Assembly: GCA_963848415.1 (NCBI GenBank)
Contig: CAWKDN010000001.1
Location: forward strand, 806,001-870,000
Direction: 5' to 3'
DNA: 64,000 bases
DNA from: CAVQBC01 sp963848415
Lineage (GTDB): Bacteria > Actinomycetota > Thermoleophilia > Solirubrobacterales > Solirubrobacteraceae
Both the position numbers and the translations under genes were made by a program. The notes below the pieces were generated by a model. It was not told the origin of the DNA, did not search any database, and saw nothing but the letters and a program-made list of their open reading frames with translations. Of the stretch, positions 17,134 to 25,512 are shown piece after piece (the stretch's first letter is position 1; each line of letters opens with the position of its first letter).

Positions 17134-18216
17134 ATGGCCGACGAGGAACCGCCCAAGTACACGGTCTACCGCTCGCGCCCGAGGCTCCGCTCGCGCCGCG
17201 ACGCCAACGGCCTGGCCGAGCTCGACGGCCGCGGCGGCAAGGGCGAGCAGGGCCCGCCGCAGCCCAAGCGCCGGCGGCGGCTGCGCCCGGGGCGGATCGT
17301 CGCCTACGTGCTCGCCGCCGTGGCGGCGTGGCTGCTGATCTCGCTGATCGTCTTCCTGGTCTCGGCGGGCATCCAGAGCGGCAAGGTCTCAGACGAGGCG
17401 AAGTCCGCGCTCACCGACGGCGGCTTCACCCTGACCTCGGCCAACACCGTGCTCATCCTCGGCTCAGACGGCCGCACGCGCGACACCGCGGAGCCGGGCT
17501 CGAGCGTCGGTGGCCAGTCGCGCTCGGACTCGATCCTGCTGCTGCGCATCGGCGGCGGCGCGAACGCCCAGCTCTCGATCCCGCGCGACACGGTGGTCGA
17601 CATCCCCGGCAGCGGCACGAACAAGATCAACGCCGCCTACGCGATCGGCGGGGCGGCGCTCTCGATCCGCACGGTGGAGGCCTACCTCGACACCCCGATC
17701 AACCACGTGGTCGAGGTCAGCTTCGCGAACTTCCCGCGCCTGATCGACGCGCTGGGCGGGATCGAGTACAGCGGCGGCTGCGTGGTCTCGAAGATCAACG
17801 GCGGCTTCCAGAACGGCGGCTACACGCTGCGGCTGAAGGCCGGCTCGCAGGAGATCGACGGCGACCAGGCGCTCGCCCTGGCCAGGACGCGAAAGAACCT
17901 CTGCGCCCCGAACGAGAACGACCTCACGCGCGCGCGCCGCCAGCAGAAGCTGCTGCGCGCGATCAAGGCGCAGGTGATCTCCTTCGAGACGTTCGTCCGG
18001 CTGCCGTGGGTCTCGTGGGCGGCGCCGCAGGCCATCCGCACCGACATGACCGGCCCCGACCTGCTCGGCGTCGTCGGCGCCTCGCTGATCTCCGGCAACA
18101 CCACGACCCGCGTGCTCAAGCCCTCCGGCCAGGTGACGCTGCCCGACGGCGGCGCCGGGCTCACGGTCTCAGAGGCCGAGAAGCGGGCGCAGGTCCGGCG
18201 CCTGCTGCGCGGCTAG
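17134..18216 (+). CDS. LytR-CpsA-Psr (LCP) family cell-wall glycopolymer ligase
   Basis: A 360-residue type II membrane protein. A cytoplasmic basic N-terminus (KRRRRLRPGR) precedes a transmembrane helix at about residues 53-77 and an extracytoplasmic LCP domain. Visible LCP landmarks are ILGSDGRTRD, SRSDSILLLRI, LSIPRDTVVDIPG, NKINAAYAIGG and a later DGDQALALARTRKN with the conserved Arg/Asp residues that hold the polyprenyl-pyrophosphate. Such enzymes attach wall polysaccharides or teichoic-acid-like polymers to peptidoglycan. Its TAG stop overlaps the stop of the convergent acyl-CoA dehydrogenase in one CTAG (18213-18216). Confidence 0.92.
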   Translation: MADEEPPKYTVYRSRPRLRSRRDANGLAELDGRGGKGEQGPPQPKRRRRLRPGRIVAYVLAAVAAWLLISLIVFLVSAGIQSGKVSDEAKSALTDGGFTLTSANTVLILGSDGRTRDTAEPGSSVGGQSRSDSILLLRIGGGANAQLSIPRDTVVDIPGSGTNKINAAYAIGGAALSIRTVEAYLDTPINHVVEVSFANFPRLIDALGGIEYSGGCVVSKINGGFQNGGYTLRLKAGSQEIDGDQALALARTRKNLCAPNENDLTRARRQQKLLRAIKAQVISFETFVRLPWVSWAAPQAIRTDMTGPDLLGVVGASLISGNTTTRVLKPSGQVTLPDGGAGLTVSEAEKRAQVRRLLRG

Positions 18217-19247
18217 TCCAGAACGAGCGCCGCGACGCGGTCGCGGTGCCAGCGCGCGTCGCCGTACGCACTCGCGTTGGCCCGCGCGCGCTTGAGGAAG
18301 AAGTGCAGGTCGTGCTCCCAGGTGAAGCCGATGCCGCCGTGGACCTGCAGCGCGCTCTGGGTCACGCGCGTCCCGCAGTCCGACGCGTAGGCCTTCGCGG
18401 TCGAGACGGCGAGCGGGGCGGTCTCCGGCTCCTGGTCGCGCGCCCACGCCGCCCAGTACACGACCGAGCGCGCGCCCTCGACCTCGAGCAGCATCTGCGC
18501 GCAGCGGTGCGAGACGGCCTGGTAGGTGCCGATCGGCCGCCCGAACTGCTCGCGCTCTTTGGCGTAGGCGACGCTCAGCTCCAGCGCGCGCTCGGCGACC
18601 CCCACGGACTCGGCCGCCATGGCGACGGTGAGCGCCTGCCAGGCGGGCTCGAAGTCGCCCTCCAGCGGCTCGGCGGGGGTGTCGGCGAAGCGCACGGTCG
18701 CGAGGCGGCGCGTGGGGTCGAGGCTCTCGGCCGGCTCGATCGCCAGCCCGTCGGCCTCCGCCTCGACGACCGCGTGGCGGCCGTCGCGGGTCAGCACCAC
18801 GAGCACGTCCGCGGCCGCGGCGTCGGCAACCGCGATCCGCGTGCCCGTCAGCCGCCGCCCGTCGCCCGCGACCTCGAGGTCGGCGGGGGCATAGGTGCCG
18901 TCCTCGCCCCACAGCGCGACGGCCCCGCGGCGGCCGCCGGCCAGCCGCTCGCCCTCGCCGGCGGCGGTCAGGAGGAGCAGGGCCGCCCAGGTGGACTGCA
19001 GCGGCACGGGCGCCAGCGCGTAGCCGAGCTCCTCGGCCACGACGGCCAGCTCGACGCAACCCAGGCCCTCCTCGCCTCCCAGCTCGGGCCAGCCGAGCCC
19101 CGCGATCTCCTCCCACTGCTCGCCGGTGAACCCCTGCGGCTCCTCGAGTGCGAGCCGGCGGACCTCGGCCAGCGGGTAGCGCGCCGCCAGCAGCTCGCGC
19201 GCCGTGCGCTTGATCGTCTCCTGGTCCTCGGTCAGACCGAAGTTCAT
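18213..19247 (-). CDS. Acyl-CoA dehydrogenase family protein (second subunit type)
   Basis: A 344-residue acyl-CoA dehydrogenase homologue with an N-terminal helical domain, a reduced middle domain and a C-terminal helical domain containing SVAYAKEREQFGRPIGTYQAV and ALQVHGGIGFTWEHDLHFFLKRA. Its ATG overlaps the stop of the larger dehydrogenase upstream. Adjacent unequal acyl-CoA dehydrogenase genes are known in actinobacteria to form alpha2-beta2 enzymes acting on bulky side chains such as steroid-CoA; that role here is inference. The catalytic Glu should be checked by alignment, since one partner often lacks it. Confidence 0.85.
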   Translation of the reverse strand: MNFGLTEDQETIKRTARELLAARYPLAEVRRLALEEPQGFTGEQWEEIAGLGWPELGGEEGLGCVELAVVAEELGYALAPVPLQSTWAALLLLTAAGEGERLAGGRRGAVALWGEDGTYAPADLEVAGDGRRLTGTRIAVADAAAADVLVVLTRDGRHAVVEAEADGLAIEPAESLDPTRRLATVRFADTPAEPLEGDFEPAWQALTVAMAAESVGVAERALELSVAYAKEREQFGRPIGTYQAVSHRCAQMLLEVEGARSVVYWAAWARDQEPETAPLAVSTAKAYASDCGTRVTQSALQVHGGIGFTWEHDLHFFLKRARANASAYGDARWHRDRVAALVLD

Positions 19248-20377
19248 GCGCGCGGGAGCCCCAGCACGCGCTCGGCGACGATGTTCTTGAGGATCTCGGT
19301 CGTACCGCCCTCGATCGAGTTCGCCCGCGAGCGCAGGTAGCGGTAGGTCCACAGGCCGCCGCCGAGCTGGGCGCGCGGGCCGGCCAGGTCGAGCGCCAGC
19401 TCGGCCAGCCCCTGGTTGACCTCCGCCCAGTGCCACTTGCCCAGCGAGCCCTCGGGCCCGGGCTCGCCGCGGCGCATCGTGGCGGTGAGCCCGCGGTAGG
19501 CGTTCAGGCGCAGGACGTTGGCCTCGATGGCGAGCTGGGCGACGCGCTGGCGGATCACCGGGTCGGCCGCGGCACCCGAGGCGCGCACCTCGTCGATCAG
19601 CTCGCCGAGCGCGATCTGGACGTCGACCTGCAGCGCGAAGGCGAGCCCGGCCCGCTCGTGCATGAGCGTCGTGATGGCCACCGACCAGCCCTGGTTCTCG
19701 CCGCCGACGAGGTTCGCGTGCGGGATCCGCGCGCCCTCGATGAAGAGCTCGTTGAACTCCGACTCGCCGGTGATCTGGCGCAGCGGCCGGACCTCGATGC
19801 CGTCCTGCTCCATGTCCATCAGGAAGTAGGAGAGGCCGCGGTGGCGCGGGGCGTCGGCGTCGGTGCGCGCGACCAGCATGCACCACTTGGACTCGTGCGC
19901 GTAGGTGGTCCAGACCTTCTGCCCGGTCACCACCCAGTCGTCGCCGTCGCGGACGGCGCGGGTCTTCAGCGAGGCGAGGTCCGAGCCCGACCCCGGCTCG
20001 GAGAAGCCCTGGCACCAGATCTCCTCGGCGGAGAGGATCGGGGCGAGGTAGCGCTCGCGCTGGGCCTCGTCGCCGTGGGCGATGACGGTCGGCCCGCCCA
20101 TCGCCAGCCCGAGCACGTTGGCCATCTGCGGGGCCCGCGCGCGGGCAGCCTCCTCGTAGAAGATCGCCTGCTCGACGAGCGTCGCGCCGGCGCCGCCGTA
20201 GCGCTCGGGCCAGCTCAGGCCGGCCCAGCCGCGATCGTTGAGCTTGCGCTGCCAGGCCCGCCGGTGCTCGAAGCCCGCCTCGTCGCCCTGCGGGGTCGGC
20301 CCCGGGTGGTTGGCGGCGATCCAGTCGCGCAGCTCGTCGCGGAACTCGAGCTCGGGCGCCGACAGCGAGAGGTCCAT
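19244..20377 (-). CDS. Acyl-CoA dehydrogenase family protein (first subunit type)
   Basis: A 377-residue FAD-dependent dehydrogenase introducing an alpha,beta double bond into an acyl-CoA. The flavin and substrate motifs are WCQGFSEPGSGSDLASLKTRA and WVVTGQKVWTTYAHESKWCML near residues 125-165. The C-terminus has YRYLRSRANSIEGGTTEILKNIVAERVLGLPR, typical of FadE-type enzymes. It forms a two-gene operon with the following homologue (ATGA overlap at 19244-19247). A TAGCTT box on the minus strand (20388-20393) lies ten bases before the ATG. Confidence 0.9.
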   Translation of the reverse strand: MDLSLSAPELEFRDELRDWIAANHPGPTPQGDEAGFEHRRAWQRKLNDRGWAGLSWPERYGGAGATLVEQAIFYEEAARARAPQMANVLGLAMGGPTVIAHGDEAQRERYLAPILSAEEIWCQGFSEPGSGSDLASLKTRAVRDGDDWVVTGQKVWTTYAHESKWCMLVARTDADAPRHRGLSYFLMDMEQDGIEVRPLRQITGESEFNELFIEGARIPHANLVGGENQGWSVAITTLMHERAGLAFALQVDVQIALGELIDEVRASGAAADPVIRQRVAQLAIEANVLRLNAYRGLTATMRRGEPGPEGSLGKWHWAEVNQGLAELALDLAGPRAQLGGGLWTYRYLRSRANSIEGGTTEILKNIVAERVLGLPRA

Positions 20378-20400
20378 GCGGGGGGCGAAGCTATCAGCCG

Positions 20401-20541
20401 GGGTGGCCGAGCTTATGCGGGACGAACACCAGCTGGTAAGGGGTCACGGGTGCCCGCCGCGAGCCGGGACGAGACGAACCCGGCTTCGCCGCCCTGGCGA
20501 ATCGCACCGTCGACGAGGTCCTCGCCGACGTCAGCGCGTGA
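20401..20541 (+). other. Intergenic region with a possible gene remnant
   Basis: After an in-frame TAA at 20437-20439, a frame on the plus strand runs to TGA 20539-20541 and ends in AALANRTVDEVLADVSA, which reads like the C-terminus of a real protein. No start codon or upstream continuation is present. It may be the decayed tail of a lost gene or chance. The rest of the gap between the dehydrogenase and FmdB-like genes shows no recognised feature. Confidence 0.25.
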
Positions 20542-20544
20542 CGC

Positions 20545-20907
20545 TCAGTCCTTCGAGGAGGAGGAGGAGCTGCCCGACGACGAGGAGGACGACGACGACG
20601 AATCGCCGCCCGAGCCCGAGCCCGACGACGCCGCCTTGTCGCTCGACTTCTTCTCCGCGGGCTTGGAGTCCGACGAGGACTTCTCGCCCCCGCCGTCCTT
20701 GCCCGCCTTGTCCTGCTCGCGCTTGCGCTTGGCGGTGCCGTAGTCGGTGTTGTAGAAGCCCGAACCCTTGAAGTGGACCGCGATCGGGTGGAAGACCCGC
20801 TGGACCGGCGCGCGACAGGTCTCGCAGCTGGTCGTCGGGTCGTCCGTGATCCGCTGCATCACCTCGAAGAGGTGGCCGTTCTCGCAGCGGTACTCGTAGA
20901 TCGGCAT
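20545..20907 (-). CDS. FmdB-family zinc-ribbon regulatory protein with Ser-rich tail
   Basis: A 120-residue protein. Residues 1-55 are a standard FmdB zinc ribbon: MPIYEYRCENGHLFE, a C..C pair in TSCETCRAPVQRVF, then the Phe-rich FKGSGFYNTDY segment. The remaining half is low complexity: a Lys/Glu/Asp-rich stretch followed by a long run of Ser and Gly. A TATACT box on the minus strand (20919-20924) lies eleven bases before the ATG. Function of FmdB-type proteins is poorly defined, though several are linked to regulation or ribosome association. The divergent neighbour is glycyl-tRNA synthetase. Confidence 0.85.
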   Translation of the reverse strand: MPIYEYRCENGHLFEVMQRITDDPTTSCETCRAPVQRVFHPIAVHFKGSGFYNTDYGTAKRKREQDKAGKDGGGEKSSSDSKPAEKKSSDKAASSGSGSGGDSSSSSSSSSGSSSSSSKD

Positions 20908-20918
20908 CGCGGCGGGGG

Positions 20919-20924
20919 AGTATA
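20919..20924 (-). promoter_or_regulatory. -10 box (TATACT) of the FmdB-like gene
   Basis: TATACT on the minus strand matches the -10 consensus at five of six positions and lies eleven bases before the ATG. The plus-strand box for the divergent synthetase gene is nine bases further on. Confidence 0.5.
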
Positions 20925-20932
20925 GGTGGGCC

Positions 20933-20938
20933 TAGACT
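20933..20938 (+). promoter_or_regulatory. -10 box (TAGACT) of the glycyl-tRNA synthetase gene
   Basis: TAGACT lies nine bases before ATG 20948, with no Shine-Dalgarno in between. This predicts a leaderless or near-leaderless transcript. Confidence 0.45.
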
Positions 20939-20947
20939 GCGGCCCGG

Positions 20948-22297
20948 ATGGCTCCGACCGAGCTCACGATGGACAAGATCGTCTCGCTCTGCAAGCGCCG
21001 CGGCTTCGTGCTGCCCGCCTCGGAGATCTACGGCGGCATCCACAACACCTACGACTACGGGCACTACGGCGTGCTGCTCAAGAACAACGTCGTCAACGCC
21101 TGGTGGCGCGCGATGGTCCAAGAGCGCGACGACGTGGTGGCGCTGGACTCGGCGATCATCCAGCACCCGCGCACGTGGGAGGCGTCGGGCCACCTGGCCG
21201 GCTTCACCGACCCGCTCGTGGATTGCAAGACATGCGGGCTGCGCTTCCGCGCCGACCATCTCGAGGACTCCGCCTGCGGCAAGAAGCCCTCAAAGCACCC
21301 GGGCGAGATCCCCGAGTGCGAGCTGACCGAGGCGCGTGACTTCAACCTCATGTTCGAGACCTCGATCGGGCCGGTGCGCGACCAGGGCTCGACGGTCTAC
21401 CTGCGGCCGGAGACCGCGCAGGGCATCTTCCTGAACTTCAAGCAGTACCTGAACTTCGCGCGCAAGAAGCCGCCGTTCGGGATCGCGCAGGTCGGCAAGT
21501 CCTTCCGCAACGAGATCACCCCGGGCAACTTCATCTTCCGCACGCTGGAGTTCGAGCAGATGGAGATGGAGTTCTTCGTCCCGCCCGCCGAGGCCGAGCG
21601 GTGGTACCGCTACTGGCTCGACGAGCGCCTGAGCTGGTACGTCAGGCTCGGCCTGGACCCCGAGCGGCTGCGCCTGCGCGCCCACGACGCTGACGAGCTC
21701 TCCCACTACTCCTCGGCCACCAGCGACGTCGAGTACCTCTTCCCCATCGGCTGGTCGGAGCTCGAGGGGATCGCCAACCGCGGCGACTTCGACCTCACCC
21801 AGCACGCGCAGTTCTCGGGCGAGAAGCTCGAGTACTTCGACCCGCAGGCGAGCGAGCGCTATGTCCCGCACGTGATCGAGCCCGCCGCGGGGGTCGGGCG
21901 CTCGGTCCTCGCCTTCCTGTGCGACGCCTACGAGGAGGACGAGCTGGGCGGCGAGCAGCGCACCGTGCTCAAGCTGCACCCGGCGCTCGCGCCGGTCAAG
22001 GTCGCGATCCTGCCGCTCGTGCGCAAGGACGGCCAGCCGGAGCTGGCCCGCGAGATCCAGGCGACGCTGCGCACGCGTATGTCCGTCGAGTACGACGAGG
22101 GCGGCTCGATCGGCCGTCGCTACCGCCGCCAGGACGAGATCGGCACCCCCTACGGCGTCACGGTCGACCACCAGTCGCTTCAGGACGGCACGGTCACCGT
22201 GCGCGACCGCGACACGCTCGAGCAGGTGCGCGTGGCGATCGACGAGCTGCCGGCCGAGCTCGAGCGGCGCCTCGCCGGCTCCACCACCGTGAGCTGA
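20948..22297 (+). CDS. glyS: Glycyl-tRNA synthetase (single-chain, homodimeric type)
   Basis: A class II synthetase of 449 residues charging tRNA-Gly. It begins with MDKIVSLCKRRGFVLPASEIYGG and NTYDYGHYGVLLKNN, the usual start of the alpha2-type enzyme. It has motif 2 (VGKSFRNEITPGNFIFRTLEFEQME, split here as VGKSFRNEITPG and FRTLEFEQMEMEFF), motif 3 (EPAAGVGRSVLAFLCDAY) and a C-terminal anticodon-binding domain with RYRRQDEIGTPYGVTVD. An insert with CKTCGLRF and a later Cys is present. The alpha/beta (GlyQ/GlyS) bacterial type is clearly not encoded here. Confidence 0.95.
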   Translation: MAPTELTMDKIVSLCKRRGFVLPASEIYGGIHNTYDYGHYGVLLKNNVVNAWWRAMVQERDDVVALDSAIIQHPRTWEASGHLAGFTDPLVDCKTCGLRFRADHLEDSACGKKPSKHPGEIPECELTEARDFNLMFETSIGPVRDQGSTVYLRPETAQGIFLNFKQYLNFARKKPPFGIAQVGKSFRNEITPGNFIFRTLEFEQMEMEFFVPPAEAERWYRYWLDERLSWYVRLGLDPERLRLRAHDADELSHYSSATSDVEYLFPIGWSELEGIANRGDFDLTQHAQFSGEKLEYFDPQASERYVPHVIEPAAGVGRSVLAFLCDAYEEDELGGEQRTVLKLHPALAPVKVAILPLVRKDGQPELAREIQATLRTRMSVEYDEGGSIGRRYRRQDEIGTPYGVTVDHQSLQDGTVTVRDRDTLEQVRVAIDELPAELERRLAGSTTVS

Positions 22298-22327
22298 ACG
22301 CCCGCGTTCGGTAAGGTTCGCGGCAGC

Positions 22328-23611
22328 ATGGCCACGGCCGCCGCCCCCGCCTCCGCGCCCGCCGCCGGGCAGATCTCCTACGAGGACCTCTACGCGCGCT
22401 GGGAGCGCAGCAACTGGCAGGCGACGGGGCTGGACTTCACCCAGGACCTGGTCGACTGGCGCGAGCGCTTCTCGCCGCTCGAGCGCCGCGCGGCGATGTG
22501 GAACTACGCGATGTTCTTCCACGGCGAGGACAAGGTCGCCGACGACCTCTCGCCCTTCATCGACGCCGCGCCGCGCGAGGAGCAGCGCTACTTCCTCGCC
22601 ACCCAGCAGGTCGATGAGGCCCGCCACGCGATCTTCTTCGCGCGCTTCATGCGCGAGGTGGCCGACGTCGGCGGCGACGGCCTGTCGGGCCTGCTGGCCG
22701 CCACCGAGCCCGAGCTGACGTGGGGCTTCCGGCGCACCTTCGAGCACCTCGACCGGGTGGTCGAGGAGCTGCGCCGCGACCGCTCGAAGCCGATGCTGGC
22801 GCGGGCGGTGACGATGTACCACGTCGTCGTCGAGGCGGCGCTCGCCCATCCTGGCCAGCACTTCATCGGCGCCTACCTCGACGACCGCGAGCTGCTGCCC
22901 GGCTTCCGCGAGGGGATGCGCAACGTCTCGCTCGACGAGCAGCGCCACATCGGCTTCGGCGTCCGCCTGCTCTACGACCTCGCGCGCGAGGACCCCGAGG
23001 TGCCCGAGGCGGTGGCCGACCTGCTGCGCGAGGTGCTGCCGGTCAGCATGGCCGTCTTCGTGCCGCCGGGCTGGGACCGGCGCTACACGGAGTGCTTCGG
23101 CTTCACGCTCGAGGAGATCTTCGAGGAGGGCGCGCGGTCCTTCGAGGCGCGCCTGAAGGCGGCCGGCCTGCCGATCGAGGCGCTGCCGGGCCCGATCCCC
23201 TACCCGGTCGACCTGCCGCCCGCCGAGCGCGCGCGCCGCGGGCTGACGATGCTGCGCGCCGGGCTGCTGGGCGAGAAGACCGGCCCGCCCGCGCGCGACC
23301 CCGAGGCGATGGGCCTGATGTTCGACTCGCTGCGCCGGGCGATCGACCCGCGCAGTGCCCCGCCCGGCCCGCTCGTCCTGCAGTGGGACTTCACCGACGC
23401 CGAGCCGTGGCACCTGCGCGTCGACAACGGCAGCTCGGCGGTGGCACCGGGGCGCGCCGCGCACGCCGACGTGGCCTTCCGGAGCTCCTGGGAGGACTTC
23501 GTCGACATCGCCGCCGGCCGCCTGGACGCCCGCCGCGCGGTCGCGACCCGCCGGCTACGCCCGCACGGGTCACCGCGCACGCTGTGGCAGACCCGCCGGC
23601 TGTTCGGCTAG
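22328..23611 (+). CDS. R2-like (ribonucleotide reductase R2/R2lox-type) diiron oxidase fused to an SCP2 domain
   Basis: A 427-residue protein. Residues 15-290 form a ferritin-like R2 fold with a complete candidate metal set: Glu67 (HGED), Glu97/His100 (DEARH), Glu169 (VVVEA) and Glu204/His207 (DEQRH). Residues after about 330 resemble a sterol-carrier SCP2 domain (FTDAEPWHLRVDNGSSAV, ADVAFRSSWEDFVDIAAGRLDARRAV). R2-like ligand-binding oxidases bind a fatty acid near the metal centre, so a fused lipid-carrier domain is chemically sensible; that link is inference. TAAGGT at 22312-22317 lies ten bases before the ATG. The stop lies in a palindrome (23606-23622). Confidence 0.8.
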   Translation: MATAAAPASAPAAGQISYEDLYARWERSNWQATGLDFTQDLVDWRERFSPLERRAAMWNYAMFFHGEDKVADDLSPFIDAAPREEQRYFLATQQVDEARHAIFFARFMREVADVGGDGLSGLLAATEPELTWGFRRTFEHLDRVVEELRRDRSKPMLARAVTMYHVVVEAALAHPGQHFIGAYLDDRELLPGFREGMRNVSLDEQRHIGFGVRLLYDLAREDPEVPEAVADLLREVLPVSMAVFVPPGWDRRYTECFGFTLEEIFEEGARSFEARLKAAGLPIEALPGPIPYPVDLPPAERARRGLTMLRAGLLGEKTGPPARDPEAMGLMFDSLRRAIDPRSAPPGPLVLQWDFTDAEPWHLRVDNGSSAVAPGRAAHADVAFRSSWEDFVDIAAGRLDARRAVATRRLRPHGSPRTLWQTRRLFG

Positions 23612-24265
23612 ACCATCTAGCCGCCCCGACGCCACCACCCGGAAGCCCCCGAGCGGCAGCGCTCGCGCGCTGACGTGCTCGATCCGCAGGCCGGGCCGGC
23701 CGAACACCGGCAGCGGCCCGAGCGCGGCGAGCGGCCCGTCGCCGACGGCCACCACGCGGCCGTCGCGCGCCTCCAGGCGTCCGGCGGCGCGCGCGGAGAA
23801 GCCCAGCAGCCGCGCCCGCGCCTCGAGCCCGAGCCCGCCGCCCGGCAGGGCCACGGGGCGCAGGCCGACCCCGGCCGAGGGCAGCGCGGCCGACAGCTCG
23901 GCCTCGCTCAGGCGCGCCTCGACGCTCACGGCGTGCCCGTCCTTGCGCACGTGCACGGCGTGCAGCACGAGCGGCCCGGCCTTCAGCCGGCCGGCGCGCA
24001 GGTCGAGCCGGCGCACGCCGCTCGCCCGCTCGAGCCTGCTCGCCCCGCCGGCGCTGCCGCTCACCAGCTCGTCGACCGCGATCTCGACGCTGTCGGCCCG
24101 GCCCAGCAGCAGCTTGAGCGCGGGCCGGGCGCGCACCCGCACGCGCGCCGACGGGTCGCCGAGCTCGCGCACCACGCGCCGCGCGGCGAGCCGCGGCAGC
24201 ACGGCCTCGATCGCTGCCAGGCCGGCCAGGGCGAGCACGACGCGGACGCGGCCGGCAGCCTCCAT
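23570..24265 (-). CDS. DUF2993 (LmeA-like) family protein
   Basis: A 231-residue protein with an N-terminal hydrophobic helix (about residues 6-24), then a DUF2993 pattern: many short beta segments with LLLGRADSVEIAVDELVSG, LRAGRLKAGPLVLHAVHVRKDG and a C-terminal VFGRPGLRIEHVSARAL. The family, known from mycobacterial LmeA, is periplasmic and affects lipoglycan (lipomannan) elongation. Its 3' end overlaps the convergent R2-like/SCP2 gene by 42 bases. TAGATT on the minus strand (24273-24278) is seven bases before the ATG. Confidence 0.75.
   Translation of the reverse strand: MEAAGRVRVVLALAGLAAIEAVLPRLAARRVVRELGDPSARVRVRARPALKLLLGRADSVEIAVDELVSGSAGGASRLERASGVRRLDLRAGRLKAGPLVLHAVHVRKDGHAVSVEARLSEAELSAALPSAGVGLRPVALPGGGLGLEARARLLGFSARAAGRLEARDGRVVAVGDGPLAALGPLPVFGRPGLRIEHVSARALPLGGFRVVASGRLDGLAEQPAGLPQRAR
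23606..23622. repeat. Palindrome over the stop codon of the R2-like/SCP2 gene
   Basis: GGCTAGA (23606-23612), three bases, then TCTAGCC (23616-23622) form a perfect 7-bp hairpin containing the TAG stop. It is shorter than, but reminiscent of, the CTAGATGA/TCATCTAG arms at 57263-57290. Confidence 0.5.
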
Positions 24266-24306
24266 GCCGGCCAATCTAGTCGGCGGCGGCTGCCACACTG
24301 AGCCGC

Positions 24307-25512
24307 GTGCGTGGAGTCCTTCCCCTGCTCCTGGTGGCCGGCGCTGTGGTGGTGTCGGTCTCCCAGGCCCAGGCCCAGGCGCCCGCTCGCGCCGAGGCCG
24401 AGGCGACGCTGCTCGACGGCGACGCCGGCCGGGCGGGCCAGATCAGCGCCCAGGGCGACGACGCGGCCGAGCAGGCGGCGAGCGCGCGCCGGCCGGCGGC
24501 GCGGATCGGCGGCGGCGAGGTGTCGGCGAGCGCGTCGCGTGAGGGCGGCGAGGGCCGCGCCCGCGCGAGCGCCGTCGCCCGCCAGGTCCGGTTGCTGGAC
24601 GGCCTCGTGACCGCCACGGAGGTGCGCCGCACGGCCACCGCGGCCGGCGGCGGCAGCGTCCGGCGCGCGGGCCGCGTCGCCGGGCTGCGGATCGACGGCC
24701 GCCTGGTCGGGACGGTCCGGGGCGAGCAGAGCTACGACCTGGCCGGCCGCGGGACCGTGACGGTCAACCGCGGCGCCGCCGGCCTGCGGGTGGTGCTCAC
24801 GCGCGCGACGGCCGGTCTGGCCGGCGGCGCGGTCGTCGAGCTGGCGACGGTCAGCGCCTCCGCCCGCGACGGCGCCGACCCGGCGGCCACGCCCACCCCG
24901 ACACCCGCGCCCACGCCGGAGCCGACCCCGAAGCCCGAGGCGACGCCGGACACCGACCCGTCATCGGAGCCGCCCGCCCGCCGGCGCCGCCCGCCCACCG
25001 ACGCACAGCGCCTCGCCCGCCTGCCGAACGACTTCCCGGTCCAGGGCGCGACGACGATCGGCGGCCCGTTCGGCGCCGCCCGGCAGATCGGCGCCCACCA
25101 GGGCAACGACATCTTCGCCCCCTTCGGCGCCCCGGTCGTCGCAGTCGCCGACGCCACGGTCGAGCGCGTCGGGACCAAGGAGATCAGCGGCAACCGCCTG
25201 TGGCTGCGCACGACCCGCGGCGACACCTACTTCTACGCGCACGTCTCCACCTTCGCTCCCGCCGCCGTCAACGGCCGCCGCGTGCGCCACGGCACGGTGC
25301 TCGGCTACGTCGGCAACACCGGCGACGCCGAGCCGACGCCGCCGCATCTGCACTTCGAGATCCACCCGGACGACGGCGCGGCGATCGACCCCCGGCCGAT
25401 CCTCGTGGCGTGGCGCAGCGGCGCCGACGTCCCGCCCGGCCACTACGGCGGCCAGGCCGGGGAACGGCCCGGCACGTTGGTCGAGGTCCGCGACCTGATC
25501 GCGGATGGCTGA
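24307..25512 (+). CDS. Secreted M23 peptidase (LytM domain) with variable N-terminal region
   Basis: A 401-residue protein: signal peptide (about residues 1-24, ending near AQAQA), an Ala/Gly-rich region with beta-strand repeats (about 30-200), a Thr-Pro-Glu-rich linker (about 200-235) and an M23 domain. The zinc motifs are visible as AHQGNDIFAPFGAPVVAV (H....D), then YAHV and PPHLHFEIHP (H.H). This is a probable peptidoglycan endopeptidase or its activator at the cell surface. CACACT at 24294-24299 lies seven bases before the GTG, matching the near-leaderless layout. It overlaps the next gene by eight bases. Confidence 0.88.
   Translation: MRGVLPLLLVAGAVVVSVSQAQAQAPARAEAEATLLDGDAGRAGQISAQGDDAAEQAASARRPAARIGGGEVSASASREGGEGRARASAVARQVRLLDGLVTATEVRRTATAAGGGSVRRAGRVAGLRIDGRLVGTVRGEQSYDLAGRGTVTVNRGAAGLRVVLTRATAGLAGGAVVELATVSASARDGADPAATPTPTPAPTPEPTPKPEATPDTDPSSEPPARRRRPPTDAQRLARLPNDFPVQGATTIGGPFGAARQIGAHQGNDIFAPFGAPVVAVADATVERVGTKEISGNRLWLRTTRGDTYFYAHVSTFAPAAVNGRRVRHGTVLGYVGNTGDAEPTPPHLHFEIHPDDGAAIDPRPILVAWRSGADVPPGHYGGQAGERPGTLVEVRDLIADG

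Noticed and set aside
20394..20482. tRNA-Leu-like 5' sequence (GCCGGGGTGGCCGAGC) with a downstream CCCGGC
   Set aside because: No T-loop (TTCRANNC), no proper anticodon stem and no complete cloverleaf could be drawn; similarity is limited to the first 16 bases.
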